64,000 nucleotides of DNA, taken from the NCBI GenBank assembly GCA_028284225.1, contig JANQSD010000019.1, positions 186,001-250,000 of the forward strand, in the 5' to 3' direction. A model generated the notes under the pieces. The model did not search any database and was not told the origin of the DNA. It saw only the letters and a program-made list of their open reading frames with translations. Positions 53,778 to 63,236 of the stretch are shown one piece after another. The first letter of the stretch is position 1; each line of letters begins with the position of its first letter. The position numbers and the translations under genes were made by a program. Source of the stretch: Arenicellales bacterium (GTDB lineage: Bacteria > Pseudomonadota > Gammaproteobacteria > Arenicellales > JAHEKD01).

Positions 53778-54734
53778 ATGAAACGTTTGGCAATTGCAGC
53801 CGTAACAGCCGGTGTATTATTCGCCGGTACTGCTCAAGCAGAAACATTCGTCACCATCGGTACCGGTGGTCAAACTGGAGTGTATTACGCCGTCGGTCAG
53901 TCTATTTGTAAACTGGTCAACCGTGGTGGTGATGAGCATGGAATTAAATGTACTGCACCTTCAACAGGTGGTTCAGTCGCTAACTTGAACGCGATTGCAG
54001 CTGGTGAGATGGATATGGGTGTTGCCCAGTCTGACTGGCAGTATCATGCCTATAACGGCACCAGTAAGTTCGAAGACCAGGGTGCTAATGGCGATCTTCG
54101 CGCAGTCTTCTCAGTTCATCCAGAGCCTTTTACAGTCATCGCCCGTTCTGATGCAGGTGTCGAGTCTTTCGCGGACCTTAAAGGCAAGCGTGTCAACATC
54201 GGTAACCCTGGTTCAGGTCAGCGTGGCACTATGGAAGTAGTCATGGAAGCTTTAGGTTGGACTAAAGATGATTTCAAGCTTGCTTCAGAGCTCAAGTCTT
54301 CTGAACAGTCTGCGGCCATGTGTGACAACAACGTAGACGCTATTATCTTTACTGTCGGTCATCCTAACGGTTCGATCAAAGAAGCAACCACATCATGTGA
54401 TGCGAAATTGATTTCAGTGACCGGTCCGGAAATCGACGCTTTGGCCAATGATAATGATTATTATGCTAAAGCAACGATTCCTGGTGGTATGTACAACGGT
54501 ACTGATACTGATACTGAGACTTTTGGTGTTGGTGCAACCTTTGTTTCTTCAACTAATACTGACGAAGAAACAATCTATCAGGTTGTTAAAGCCGTATTTG
54601 ATAACTTTGACCGTTTCAAAAAGCTGCATCCGGCTTTTGCAAACCTAAAAGAAGAAGATATGATTGTTAACAATCTGTCAGCGCCTTTGCACGACGGTGC
54701 AGCGAAATATTACAAAGAAAGAGGCTGGATGTAA
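53778..54734 (+). CDS. TAXI-family TRAP substrate-binding protein
   Basis: A 318-residue periplasmic protein with a signal peptide cleaved after AQA and the TAXI core TIGTGGQTGVYYAVGQSICKLV. The start at 53778 has an AGGAGGTAG site. TAXI proteins feed the fused TRAP permease encoded next. The ligand is not readable from sequence, though glutamate/2-oxo acid-type relatives exist. Confidence 0.93.
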   Translation: MKRLAIAAVTAGVLFAGTAQAETFVTIGTGGQTGVYYAVGQSICKLVNRGGDEHGIKCTAPSTGGSVANLNAIAAGEMDMGVAQSDWQYHAYNGTSKFEDQGANGDLRAVFSVHPEPFTVIARSDAGVESFADLKGKRVNIGNPGSGQRGTMEVVMEALGWTKDDFKLASELKSSEQSAAMCDNNVDAIIFTVGHPNGSIKEATTSCDAKLISVTGPEIDALANDNDYYAKATIPGGMYNGTDTDTETFGVGATFVSSTNTDEETIYQVVKAVFDNFDRFKKLHPAFANLKEEDMIVNNLSAPLHDGAAKYYKERGWM

Positions 54735-54756
54735 TCTGCTGATTTCTTTGGGTTTT

Positions 54757-54786
54757 TTAGAAATGGAGAGCTCTGCTCTCCATTTC
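54757..54786 (+). other. Stem-loop between the TAXI and TRAP permease genes
   Basis: A 12-bp perfect stem (GAAATGGAGAGC and its complement, 54760-54786) with a three-base loop follows the binding-protein gene. No T run follows. It is probably an mRNA-stabilising or partially terminating hairpin that raises expression of the binding protein over the permease. Confidence 0.7.
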
Positions 54787-54899
54787 GCATTACACGACAC
54801 AAGACTCTAATGGCGAGAGGGTTTATTCGCTATTGACTCACTAATCACAATAGCATATTGGTATTGCTATTAATTAACCAAACATACTGAGGAATGGTT

Positions 54900-57497
54900 A
54901 TGTCACAAGACCAATCACAGACAGAAAACACCAAGATGTCCGATTCTGAATTGGATGATCTGGTTGCTTCAACTGACACCGGGGGGAGGAATCCCAGCGG
55001 GATTACTAAACAAATTTTATTAGGTGTGGCCTTAACCTGGTCACTATTTCAACTTTGGATTGCCTCGCCAATTCCATTTATCGTTGGTTTCGGAGTATTC
55101 AATGATACCGAGGCACGTTCAATTCACTTGGCGTTTGCCGTTTTTCTAGCGTTTCTAGCTTATCCGGCATTTAAAAAATCGCCACGGGACTATGTGCCAA
55201 TTGTCGATTGGGTCTTTGCCATCGTTGGTGCATTTTGTGCTGCATATCTGTTTTTGTTTTACGAATCGTTATCTGATCGACCTGGTGCGCCGATTCAACA
55301 AGACGTTATTGTTGCCTGCATCGGCATGGTGTTATTGCTGATGGCAACCTTTAGAGCCTTGGGCCCCCCATTAACGGTTATTGCCACATTATTCCTGGTA
55401 TATACCTTTGCAGGTCCCTACATGCCGGACTTAATCGCACATAAAGGTAATTCATTGAATGAAGTGGTTAACCACCAATGGATAACCACCGAGGGTGTAT
55501 TTGGTATCGCCGTAGGCGTATCGACAGGATTCGTATTCTTGTTTGTATTATTCGGAGCTTTGTTAGATAAAGCAGGGGCCGGTAACTATTTTATCAAAGT
55601 CGCATTTTCATTGATGGGTCACTTTAGCGGTGGTCCAGCAAAAGCTGCGGTGGTTTCATCCGGTCTGACAGGTTTGATATCCGGTTCGTCGATTGCCAAC
55701 GTGGTCACTACAGGTACCTTTACCATCCCCATGATGAAACGGGTCGGGTTTCCTGCAGAAAAAGCGGGTGCCGTTGAGGTGGCTTCATCAGTAAACGGTC
55801 AGATCATGCCACCGGTAATGGGCGCAGCCGCGTTCTTGATGGTTGAGTACGTAGGTATTTCTTATTTTCAGGTTATTACTCATGCCTTCTTACCTGCTGT
55901 AATTTCCTATATTGCGCTGGTTTATATTGTTCACCTGGAAGCGCAAAAAGCCAATATGGCCGGTCTGCCACGTGCGGTCGAACCTGGGCCCTGGCAGAAA
56001 CGTCTGATGGGATTCTTGTTCGGTTTTATCATGATGTGTGTAATCGGCTTTGGAACCTATTATTTGTTAGGTTGGATGAAACCCGTTTTAGGGGGAGTCG
56101 CGGCCTGGGTTATTGCTGCTGGATTAGCCGTTATTTACTTTTTCTTGGCCAAAATTGGCTCTGGTTACCCGGATCTTGAGATAGACGATCCTAATGCGCC
56201 TGTTGTCGCCTTACCCGAGCCACGCCCGACCATTCGCTCAGGTCTGCACTTCATCCTGCCGGTGATTGTTCTGGTTTGGTGTTTAATGGTTGAGCGCTTG
56301 TCGCCAAAATTATCAGCCTTCTGGGCCACTGCTTTGATGATTTTTATTCTTTTAACCCAACGTCCGTTGTTTGCGATGTTTCGCGGTGAGAGTGATTTAA
56401 GCGTGCGCTGGAAGCAGGGTTTTAATGACTTAATCGAAGGCTTAATTGATGGTGCCAGGAATATGATTGGTATAGGTCTGGCTACCGCGACTGCGGGTAT
56501 TATTGTTGGTGTAGTCTCGCAGACCGGTGTTGGCGCAGCGCTTGCTGATGTAGTTGAAGTTCTATCAGGCGGTAGAATTATGCTAATTCTTATTCTCACC
56601 GGCGTGCTCAGCCTGATTCTTGGTATGGGTCTTCCGACCACAGCCAACTATATTGTTGTGTCATCGTTGTTGGCGCCTGTTATCGTTGAATTGGGTCAGC
56701 AAAATGGTTTGATTGTGCCGCTAATCGCTGTGCATTTGTTCGTGTTTTACTTCGGGATTATGGCTGATGTTACGCCGCCAGTGGGTCTAGCTTCGTTTGC
56801 AGCAGCGGCCGTATCGGGTGGTGACCCGATAAAAACCGGATTTGTTGCTTTCTTTTATAGTCTGCGAACTGCAGCATTACCCTTCCTGTTTATCTTTAAT
56901 ACTGATTTGTTATTAATTGATGTGGGTTGGGGTAAAGGCATATTCACCTTTATTGTGGCGACTGTTGCGATGTTAGTGTTTGCAGCGGCAACCCAAGGTT
57001 ATTTCTTTGCCAGAAGTAAAATCTGGGAATCAGCATTACTATTACTGGTTGCTTTTACACTATTCCGTCCCGGTTTTTGGATGGACAAAATATTTCCCCC
57101 GTTTGCTGAAACAGATCCGATGCAAATTATGGATGTGGTCGGCGAAATGGAACCTGGCCAGGAATTACGTTTACAGGTGCTGGGCGAAGATGATATTGGT
57201 GACCCGAGGTCATTTGTCGCTTTATTACCTGTTGGTGAAGGTTCGACTGCAGAAGAAAAACTGGAATCAGCCGGTCTTACTTTGCTGGAAGACGGTGGCA
57301 AAATGATTGTTGACAATGCTGGATTTGACTCTGCTGCGGAGAAGGCAGGATTTGAGTTTGATCAAGTGATTCAAACTGTCATGGCGCCTCAGAGCCAGCC
57401 GTCTAAGTATTTCTTATTTATCCCGGCTTTGGCACTGCTTGCATTAATAGTTATGATGCAAAAAGGCCGCAAAAAGAGGGAAGTTGCGACAGCTTAA
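54900..57497 (+). CDS. TRAP transporter fused permease with DUF3394 C-terminal domain
   Basis: An 865-residue membrane protein with the fused DctQ-DctM arrangement of TAXI systems, GGPAKAAVVSSGLTGLISGSSIANVVTTG and IMADVTPPVGLASFAAAA motifs, and a C-terminal soluble DUF3394-like domain of about 120 residues ending in a membrane helix. The start at 54900 has a GAGGA ribosome binding site; an ATG two codons upstream is too close to it. Transport is driven by sodium or proton flow. Confidence 0.93.
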   Translation: MSQDQSQTENTKMSDSELDDLVASTDTGGRNPSGITKQILLGVALTWSLFQLWIASPIPFIVGFGVFNDTEARSIHLAFAVFLAFLAYPAFKKSPRDYVPIVDWVFAIVGAFCAAYLFLFYESLSDRPGAPIQQDVIVACIGMVLLLMATFRALGPPLTVIATLFLVYTFAGPYMPDLIAHKGNSLNEVVNHQWITTEGVFGIAVGVSTGFVFLFVLFGALLDKAGAGNYFIKVAFSLMGHFSGGPAKAAVVSSGLTGLISGSSIANVVTTGTFTIPMMKRVGFPAEKAGAVEVASSVNGQIMPPVMGAAAFLMVEYVGISYFQVITHAFLPAVISYIALVYIVHLEAQKANMAGLPRAVEPGPWQKRLMGFLFGFIMMCVIGFGTYYLLGWMKPVLGGVAAWVIAAGLAVIYFFLAKIGSGYPDLEIDDPNAPVVALPEPRPTIRSGLHFILPVIVLVWCLMVERLSPKLSAFWATALMIFILLTQRPLFAMFRGESDLSVRWKQGFNDLIEGLIDGARNMIGIGLATATAGIIVGVVSQTGVGAALADVVEVLSGGRIMLILILTGVLSLILGMGLPTTANYIVVSSLLAPVIVELGQQNGLIVPLIAVHLFVFYFGIMADVTPPVGLASFAAAAVSGGDPIKTGFVAFFYSLRTAALPFLFIFNTDLLLIDVGWGKGIFTFIVATVAMLVFAAATQGYFFARSKIWESALLLLVAFTLFRPGFWMDKIFPPFAETDPMQIMDVVGEMEPGQELRLQVLGEDDIGDPRSFVALLPVGEGSTAEEKLESAGLTLLEDGGKMIVDNAGFDSAAEKAGFEFDQVIQTVMAPQSQPSKYFLFIPALALLALIVMMQKGRKKREVATA

Positions 57498-57520
57498 TTT
57501 CCAGTAAGCAAATTAACTTA

Positions 57521-57553
57521 AACAGGCCGGTTTTTACACCGGCCTGTTTTTTT
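57521..57553 (+). terminator. Terminator of the TRAP operon
   Basis: An 11-bp stem (AACAGGCCGGT with its complement) and a six-base loop followed by seven T residues, 24 bases after the permease stop. Confidence 0.9.
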
Positions 57554-57622
57554 ATAGGGCATGTGATGTTAGCTATAAACTTGCACTAACGTTATAATTC
57601 TCTAGCAGCCTCTAATCTAAAT

Positions 57623-58111
57623 ATGTTAAGTAAAAGTTTAAATATTTTTGTTGTTTGTATCCTGCTGGTTTCTTGTGTGAGCCTTGATTCTGGCACACCG
57701 GAGCGTTCGCAGTTTGTGCTACTGGAAAATTTATTTATTCAATCAGATAGTTCCAAGATTTTTTTTCAAGACAATGGTCCGATTCGCCCATTTGATGTGA
57801 ATGAATATGAACCCTATTGCAGCCTCGATACTGAATTAAGTTCAACAAGCCGAAATCCTATCGAAGTACAGGCGGATACATTCACTATCACTAAAATCGA
57901 AAATAATTCAACTGTAGGAAAATCTTATACAGTCAGTGGTGGGCAAAAAGCAGGTGTAAACTATACAACAAAATTCTTGTTGGCGTCTGAAAAGCAGTCG
58001 TTTGTACATAGTTTGGTTTGCCGACGTTGGGTAGTGGGCAGTCTAAAGCGTTATCTAAGCATCGCTGATATCGAACAAATTATTGGAAATAAGGGTAAGT
58101 TTATAAAGTGA
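57623..58111 (+). CDS. Putative lipoprotein
   Basis: A 162-residue protein with an N-terminal signal and lipobox LVSC. The mature part contains conserved-looking IRPFDVNEYEPYCSLDTELSS and a C-terminal FVHSLVCRRWVVGS segment. I cannot name the family. It overlaps the next gene by four bases (GTGA), so it is coupled to the 2OG-oxygenase-like gene. Confidence 0.78.
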   Translation: MLSKSLNIFVVCILLVSCVSLDSGTPERSQFVLLENLFIQSDSSKIFFQDNGPIRPFDVNEYEPYCSLDTELSSTSRNPIEVQADTFTITKIENNSTVGKSYTVSGGQKAGVNYTTKFLLASEKQSFVHSLVCRRWVVGSLKRYLSIADIEQIIGNKGKFIK

Positions 58112-58797
58112 GTCTAGAGCATCCAGATAATCCAAATGTGAGTCTGCATTGGCCGGTACCTTTATTAGTTAAGCGTTTTGAGCAGGCCGCTAGTGTTAAT
58201 CCTGAATTGATAAAACTATTTAATCAGCATCGTGAAAAGCACGGTAAGCCTGGAAATAAAAGCTACGCCAGCGCTGATGATCTGCATAAGGTTTATGAGA
58301 GTCACCAGCCCTTTATGCAGCTGGCCCAATTTATAATGGGGTCTGTATTCGAGATCGCTAGCGTTGTTAACGGTAAGTATTGGCAGCAGCTGAAAGTACG
58401 GGACATTAAAATAAATCTGTCAGGGATCTGGTTTCAAATTACTAATGAGTATAATTTTCATGAAGTTCATGTTCACGGTAATTGTTCCTGGTCCGGTGTT
58501 TACTATGTGCAGTCAGGCAATGCGGGAAGCAAGGACCCAGGTTTCCCCAATGGAATTACTCGATTTTATGGACCACATCTGGATATTCAAGGTGGTGGAC
58601 ACCTGGATTTGGGCAGTTTTTACCTGCAGGACGCCAGCCACGATGTTGTGCCTGAAGATGGTAAGTTAGTAGTATTCCCATCCCATCTGAAGCATATGCC
58701 ATATCCTTACGTGGGTGATCAGGATCGAATCATCGTCTCGTTTCATGCTCAGGTTGATGGTAATAAACCATTGAAATTAGGTTATAAATTTAATTAG
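58108..58797 (+). CDS. Putative 2OG-Fe(II) oxygenase, TIGR02466-like
   Basis: A 229-residue protein with a conserved metal-site cluster H118, H121 and H123 (FHEVHVHGNCSWSGVYYV), the GVYYV strand, and a C-terminal FPSHLKHMPYPY-x6-RIIVSFHAQ region with His196 and Arg207. This fits the TIGR02466/prolyl 4-hydroxylase-like fold. The start is a GTG overlapping the previous stop. It is followed 15 bases later by the TPR-sulfotransferase gene, suggesting shared substrate modification. Confidence 0.82.
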   Translation: MSLEHPDNPNVSLHWPVPLLVKRFEQAASVNPELIKLFNQHREKHGKPGNKSYASADDLHKVYESHQPFMQLAQFIMGSVFEIASVVNGKYWQQLKVRDIKINLSGIWFQITNEYNFHEVHVHGNCSWSGVYYVQSGNAGSKDPGFPNGITRFYGPHLDIQGGGHLDLGSFYLQDASHDVVPEDGKLVVFPSHLKHMPYPYVGDQDRIIVSFHAQVDGNKPLKLGYKFN

Positions 58798-58812
58798 GGT
58801 TTGGAGATTTAG

Positions 58813-60936
58813 TTGGAAAAGAGTTTTAGTTTTCAGGCTCAGGCGCCTAAAAAGACAAATACTAAGCTAAGTACGCAAAAAATTAAATCTATGCTTCAAG
58901 AAGGAGGCAATCTACTAAAATCCGGTCACTATGCAAAAGCAGTCAAGACTTTTTCCCTCATACTTGCAGCACAACCCAAAAACCCGACTGCTAATTATTA
59001 TTTGGGCTTTGCTTACCATGCTTTGGGTGATGCACCGCAGGCCTCTAAATATTATTCAAGTGCGGTTAAAGAAAAGCCGGCATTAGTGCAGGGCTGGTTG
59101 AATCTTGGTAATAGTTATATGTTGCAGGATAAACTTGATGCTGCTGAGACCGCGTTTAGAAAAGCACTGAGTTTAAATGTAAATTCCCCGCAGTCACTAT
59201 CTGGTCTGGGCATGGCTTTAGGCGCCCAAGATAAAGATCAGGAGGCTGCAGGGTATTTTCTCAAAGCCTATAAACTTGAACCTGACTCGATTGATATTCG
59301 AAATAATCTATTTACAGCACTGGTTAAGTCGGAAAGCTACACTCAGGTTCTTGAACTATTAGAAAAGATACCTGGTTTTAAAAAGGTGCCGGAATTGTTG
59401 CGGCACTATGGCGTTGCGCTGGTTGGAATAGGTAACTTGGAACAAGCTGAAACTGCATTACACGACTACCTTGAAATAGAGCCTGAAAATCAGGAAGTGA
59501 TTTACAATCTTGCCCGGCTTTATCAGGATCAGACTCAATATGAAAAGTCACTTGAGTATTTCAATCGCCTGGATGATAAAGAAACAGATATCAAAACCCT
59601 TTCCCATCTGGGTGCAGTACTGGATTCGTTAGGGCGTTTTGAAGAAGCAGAAGAAGTTCTACAAAAGGCGTTAAAGCTCAATGAGCAGGATGTCACCGTA
59701 TTAAATCACTTGGGTAATGCGCTGACCGGTGGTAACAAGACTGAAGATGCAGAAGCTATGTATCGTAAGGCTATAGCGCTTAATAATGATTCAGCCATGT
59801 CACACAATAATCTTGGTTTTGCATTAGCCGCCAGAGGGCGGGTTGATGAAGCGGTAGAGGAGTATTCCAATGCTATCAATATCAAACCGGATTATGGCGA
59901 GTCTTACCGTAATTTAGTGACGGTTAAAAAAATAAAAGATAAAAACGATCCTATCATCCAGCAAATGATCACACAAATTGAATCTGAATCCATTGCTGAG
60001 CGTGATCAAGTGCAATTTGGCTTTGCACTAGGAAAAGCGTTAGATGATTGTGGTGAGTATGATCTGGCTTTTAAATATTACAAGCTTGCCAATGATTTAA
60101 TTGCTAAAAGCAGGCCGTTCAATGTCGGTAGCTTTGAGCAGCACGTTGATAATATTATTGAAGTCTATAACGATGAATTTTTTGCCAGGCATAAAAGTCA
60201 GTTTGGTATAAATTCTGATATGCCCATTTTTGTGGTAGGCATGTCACGCTCAGGTACAACATTGGCAGAAAAGATAATTGCCTCTCATCCACTGGTTCAC
60301 GGTGCCGGTGAGCTGGGTAAGCTATTTGAAGTCATAAAGAACTATGAGAAAAAGGCTGACCTTGAATATCCACATGCAATCAAGCAGCCCGATTCGGAGT
60401 TATTAGCGATAGCCGGGAACGATTATATTGAATATATCAGCAACTATATTCAATCTGATCAGATTCGGCATGTGGTGGATAAAATGCCTTATAACTTTGC
60501 TCATCTTGGTTTTATTGCCTTGGCCTTGCCGAATGCAAAGATTGTGCACTGTAAACGTGATCCAATAGATACGTGTTTGTCCAATTATTTTCAGTATTTC
60601 CCGCGCGGGATCAGTGCCTTATATGATCTGGAGCAATTAAAACGATATTATCAACAATATCAACGGTTAATGGCACATTGGCAGAAAGTGTTGCCGATAC
60701 ATTTTTATGATTTGCAGTATGAAGAGCTCATTTCTGATCAAGAAATGATAACCAGGCAGGTTATTGAGTTTCTTGGTCTTGATTGGGATGATGCCTGTCT
60801 ACAGTCCCATAAATCCAGATCTTCGGTACGAACAGCCAGTATCTGGCAGGTGCGTCAGCCTATTTACAAAAAGTCGGTACAACGATGGCGTAATTATGAG
60901 AAGCATATCAGCATTTTGATTGATGCCTTTGCTTAA
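58813..60936 (+). CDS. TPR-repeat sulfotransferase
   Basis: A 707-residue fusion: about 10 tetratricopeptide repeats (residues about 25-380) followed by a sulfotransferase domain with the 5'-PSB motif MSRSGTTLAEKIIASHP and the 3'-PB region CKRDPIDTCLSNYFQYF. TPR-sulfotransferases may sulfate tyrosine or sugars on proteins that the TPR domain binds. The start is TTG with a GGAG eight bases upstream. It forms one unit with the lipoprotein and oxygenase genes. Confidence 0.92.
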   Translation: MEKSFSFQAQAPKKTNTKLSTQKIKSMLQEGGNLLKSGHYAKAVKTFSLILAAQPKNPTANYYLGFAYHALGDAPQASKYYSSAVKEKPALVQGWLNLGNSYMLQDKLDAAETAFRKALSLNVNSPQSLSGLGMALGAQDKDQEAAGYFLKAYKLEPDSIDIRNNLFTALVKSESYTQVLELLEKIPGFKKVPELLRHYGVALVGIGNLEQAETALHDYLEIEPENQEVIYNLARLYQDQTQYEKSLEYFNRLDDKETDIKTLSHLGAVLDSLGRFEEAEEVLQKALKLNEQDVTVLNHLGNALTGGNKTEDAEAMYRKAIALNNDSAMSHNNLGFALAARGRVDEAVEEYSNAINIKPDYGESYRNLVTVKKIKDKNDPIIQQMITQIESESIAERDQVQFGFALGKALDDCGEYDLAFKYYKLANDLIAKSRPFNVGSFEQHVDNIIEVYNDEFFARHKSQFGINSDMPIFVVGMSRSGTTLAEKIIASHPLVHGAGELGKLFEVIKNYEKKADLEYPHAIKQPDSELLAIAGNDYIEYISNYIQSDQIRHVVDKMPYNFAHLGFIALALPNAKIVHCKRDPIDTCLSNYFQYFPRGISALYDLEQLKRYYQQYQRLMAHWQKVLPIHFYDLQYEELISDQEMITRQVIEFLGLDWDDACLQSHKSRSSVRTASIWQVRQPIYKKSVQRWRNYEKHISILIDAFA

Positions 60937-60958
60937 TTGTTTGTGCTGATTCCACAAT

Positions 60959-60985
60959 AAAAAAGGCGCCTTGAGGCGCCTTTTT
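60959..60985. terminator. Bidirectional terminator between sulfotransferase and porin genes
   Basis: A GGCGCC-TTGA-GGCGCC hairpin flanked by A and T runs between the convergent genes. Confidence 0.92.
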
Positions 60986-61005
60986 CATACTTAAAAGCGT
61001 TTAAC

Positions 61006-62040
61006 TTAGAAGTCGTGGCGAATACCGAACAGATAGACGTCTCTATCAGCTTCGTTAATTTCACCTGTATGGCCTTCAAAGTAAAGTCTAGTACGGCTGC
61101 TCAATGAATGGTAAACACCCAGTAATACACCATCACCTTCAGAATTATCATCACCGTCACCTTCTCCATTCCAATAGCCTAATAGGATTCGGTTATTATC
61201 ACTGGCATTAAAACCGGCGTTGACATGATAGGTGGTACGATCTAGTGCGCCTGTATCATCTTCAGCCTGTTGAACACCAGCGTTAATATTCCAGCCATCG
61301 CCGCTATAAGCGAAGATAAGCGTGTCAACAGAGATGTCATTGTCGCCTTCACCTTCAACTGTTGATACGTCGACAATATCAATACTACCATCTGGAAGTT
61401 CTACACCAGTGACTACGGCACCAACAGCTTCTGTTGTTTTACGTTCGTCATGTACATATGCAACAGTAACAGGGCCGTTATATTTGATACCAGCAACCCA
61501 ACGATCAAGATTATCGTCTGCTGCATTGCTATCATCAACCTGAAGGTCAAGACCAACGCTGACAGGACCGAAATTACCGGTATAGTTGACTACGCTTTCA
61601 ATACGGTAATCGCCGCCACCATAAGAGCTATAACCAAAATAGCCTAGTGAATAGCTGGGATCAAGGTGAGTACCAACAAAGTTGAAGTGGGTGCCCCAGA
61701 TTGCACCAGCTTTAACTTCGCCAAAACCACCACTAAGGCCAACCCAACTCAAACGTTGAGTTGCACCGCCACCACCAGTTGAACCAAGGTTACCGCGGTC
61801 AGCATTAACACGGAATTCATATTGATAATTCGCAGCCAAGCCATTGCCAAGGTCTTCCGAGCCACGTATACCGAATCGTGAGACAACATCGCGTAAATCA
61901 GTAACCGTGTCATCGCCACTATCATTGACTTCTAGCGCTAGATTGATACGGCCATAGAGCTTAGGACCTGAATCATCCGCCATAGCCATTGGTGCAGCGA
62001 TTGCACTGGATACTGCTAAAGCAATAAGTTTTTTGTTCAT
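61006..62040 (-). CDS. Gram-negative porin
   Basis: A 344-residue outer-membrane protein with a signal peptide (MNKKLIALAVSSAIAAPMAMA) and a 16-strand-barrel porin pattern ending in a C-terminal Phe (YLFGIRHDF). Acidic loops (e.g. EGEGDNDISVDT) suggest cation-binding pore loops. It has an AGAGGAG ribosome binding site. A decayed second copy of its C-terminus is at 62960-63140. Confidence 0.92.
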   Translation of the reverse strand: MNKKLIALAVSSAIAAPMAMADDSGPKLYGRINLALEVNDSGDDTVTDLRDVVSRFGIRGSEDLGNGLAANYQYEFRVNADRGNLGSTGGGGATQRLSWVGLSGGFGEVKAGAIWGTHFNFVGTHLDPSYSLGYFGYSSYGGGDYRIESVVNYTGNFGPVSVGLDLQVDDSNAADDNLDRWVAGIKYNGPVTVAYVHDERKTTEAVGAVVTGVELPDGSIDIVDVSTVEGEGDNDISVDTLIFAYSGDGWNINAGVQQAEDDTGALDRTTYHVNAGFNASDNNRILLGYWNGEGDGDDNSEGDGVLLGVYHSLSSRTRLYFEGHTGEINEADRDVYLFGIRHDF

Positions 62041-62144
62041 GAGTAAATACTCCTCTTTAAATATTTAAAAATGAGAACCTAAAATTATTTAGGTAAAGGC
62101 TATTTAAAAGGATTAGTTAACGTTTTGCAACAATTATTTTGTTT

Positions 62145-62172
62145 GAAAACAACAAAACCCTCGGTTTGTTGT
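62145..62172 (-). terminator. Weak terminator after the second 2OG-oxygenase-like gene
   Basis: Inverted repeat ACAACAAA / TTTGTTGT (62149-62172) followed by T residues on the minus strand, about 65 bases after the stop of the gene at 62236. Confidence 0.45.
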
Positions 62173-62235
62173 ATAAATGCTACATTTTTCCAGTTTTAGT
62201 CCTGGCTAGGTGATGATATTAATCTATTCAGGTAT

Positions 62236-62805
62236 CTAATCTTTTTCAAAGCACAGATTAATAACAAAACGTCTTTCGGTTCTAACCGGCGTTGTTGCGC
62301 TGTGATATTGCCTTGAGTCCATGCGGACCATATGACCGGCCTTGGGTGTGACTAATGCCTCCAGGTCACCGTTTTCATCAAATAGCACAGTATCCCCGTC
62401 CGAATCGTTTACATAATAGACATAGACGTATCCGGGCTTGTCAAAATCCCGGTGAGGCACAGATATTTGAGGTTTTGGTGTTTGATGCACGCAGTTTGCT
62501 TGAGCGCGTAGCAGTTTGTGAGTTTCAAATTCCGGAATGACCCCCAGAGATTTAATAGCCTCAATTATTTGAGTATCTATATGTTTCTCACCTTTGTTAG
62601 GCCCCAATAAATTATGAAAATAGAGCCAGTTATCCTTGGGTTCATAAAGATGGATAAGTTCGTGGTGGTAAAAAATATCGGTGTCTGGAACCGTGTAAGG
62701 CCGATAAAACCATGGCATGGCTGATGATTTAATATGTGTTGAAATAAAATTTACCGCCGGCACCTCAACGGGTGAGCCATCACGAATGATTCTATATTTT
62801 TCCAT
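62236..62805 (-). CDS. 2OG-Fe(II) oxygenase-like protein
   Basis: A 189-residue protein with a likely iron site H118-x-D120 in VPHRDFDKPG, and His168 and Arg179 near the C-terminus, as in prolyl 4-hydroxylase-like dioxygenases. The ATG at 62805 has an AAGGAAT ribosome binding site; a longer frame of 23 residues lacks one. Substrate unknown. It lies between the porin gene and the decayed porin copy. Confidence 0.82.
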   Translation of the reverse strand: MEKYRIIRDGSPVEVPAVNFISTHIKSSAMPWFYRPYTVPDTDIFYHHELIHLYEPKDNWLYFHNLLGPNKGEKHIDTQIIEAIKSLGVIPEFETHKLLRAQANCVHQTPKPQISVPHRDFDKPGYVYVYYVNDSDGDTVLFDENGDLEALVTPKAGHMVRMDSRQYHSATTPVRTERRFVINLCFEKD

Positions 62806-62909
62806 TAGGTATTCCTTTATGAATAGATTCTTAATCTTAAGTAAGAGTATCAGCAGATGTAAGTTACGAGTCAAGCCGAGTTAAAAATTTCACCCATAAC
62901 TTGAAAATA

Positions 62910-62936
62910 TAAAAAAGCGCCTCAAGAAAAGGCGCT
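62910..62936 (-). terminator. Terminator of the decayed porin copy
   Basis: A 7-bp stem AGCGCCT / AGGCGCT with a CAAGAAA loop, followed on the minus strand by T residues. It resembles the terminator position of the intact porin and marks an old second copy. Confidence 0.6.
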
Positions 62937-62959
62937 GAAGAAGAGTATCTATTTGAGAT

Positions 62960-63140
62960 TCAGAAATCGTGGCAAATACCTAAAAGATAAAGTTCATTAT
63001 CAGAGTCACCAACCTCGCCATTTATGGCCCTCAAACCACAATTTAGTACGTTTGCTTAGCAAATGATAGGAACCAAGTGTGACGCCGTCACCATCAACAT
63101 GTTACAGGAGTATGGCAATAGGACGATTGTTTCGAGTTTT
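62960..63140 (-). pseudogene. Porin C-terminal remnant
   Basis: On the minus strand, the end at 62960-62962 reads ELYLLGICHDF then stop, mirroring ELYLFGIRHDF-like ends of the adjacent porin. Further similarity runs through the EVGDSDNE loop and an L-x-FEGH-like segment (KLWFEGH), but with frame breaks and no start. It appears to be what is left of a tandem porin duplicate. Confidence 0.7.
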
Positions 63141-63236
63141 TTCCTGCTAAAACACTAATCTGTATGTCGCACAAAGAATGGAGTCCGGTATGAATCGTTG
63201 TATACTCTGCATGTTATTTCAGTGGAGCAAAAACAA

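Noticed and set aside
56165..56647. 160-codon frame antisense to the TRAP permease gene
   Set aside because: Shadow of the permease gene with Ile/Pro/Ser-rich composition and no ribosome binding site.
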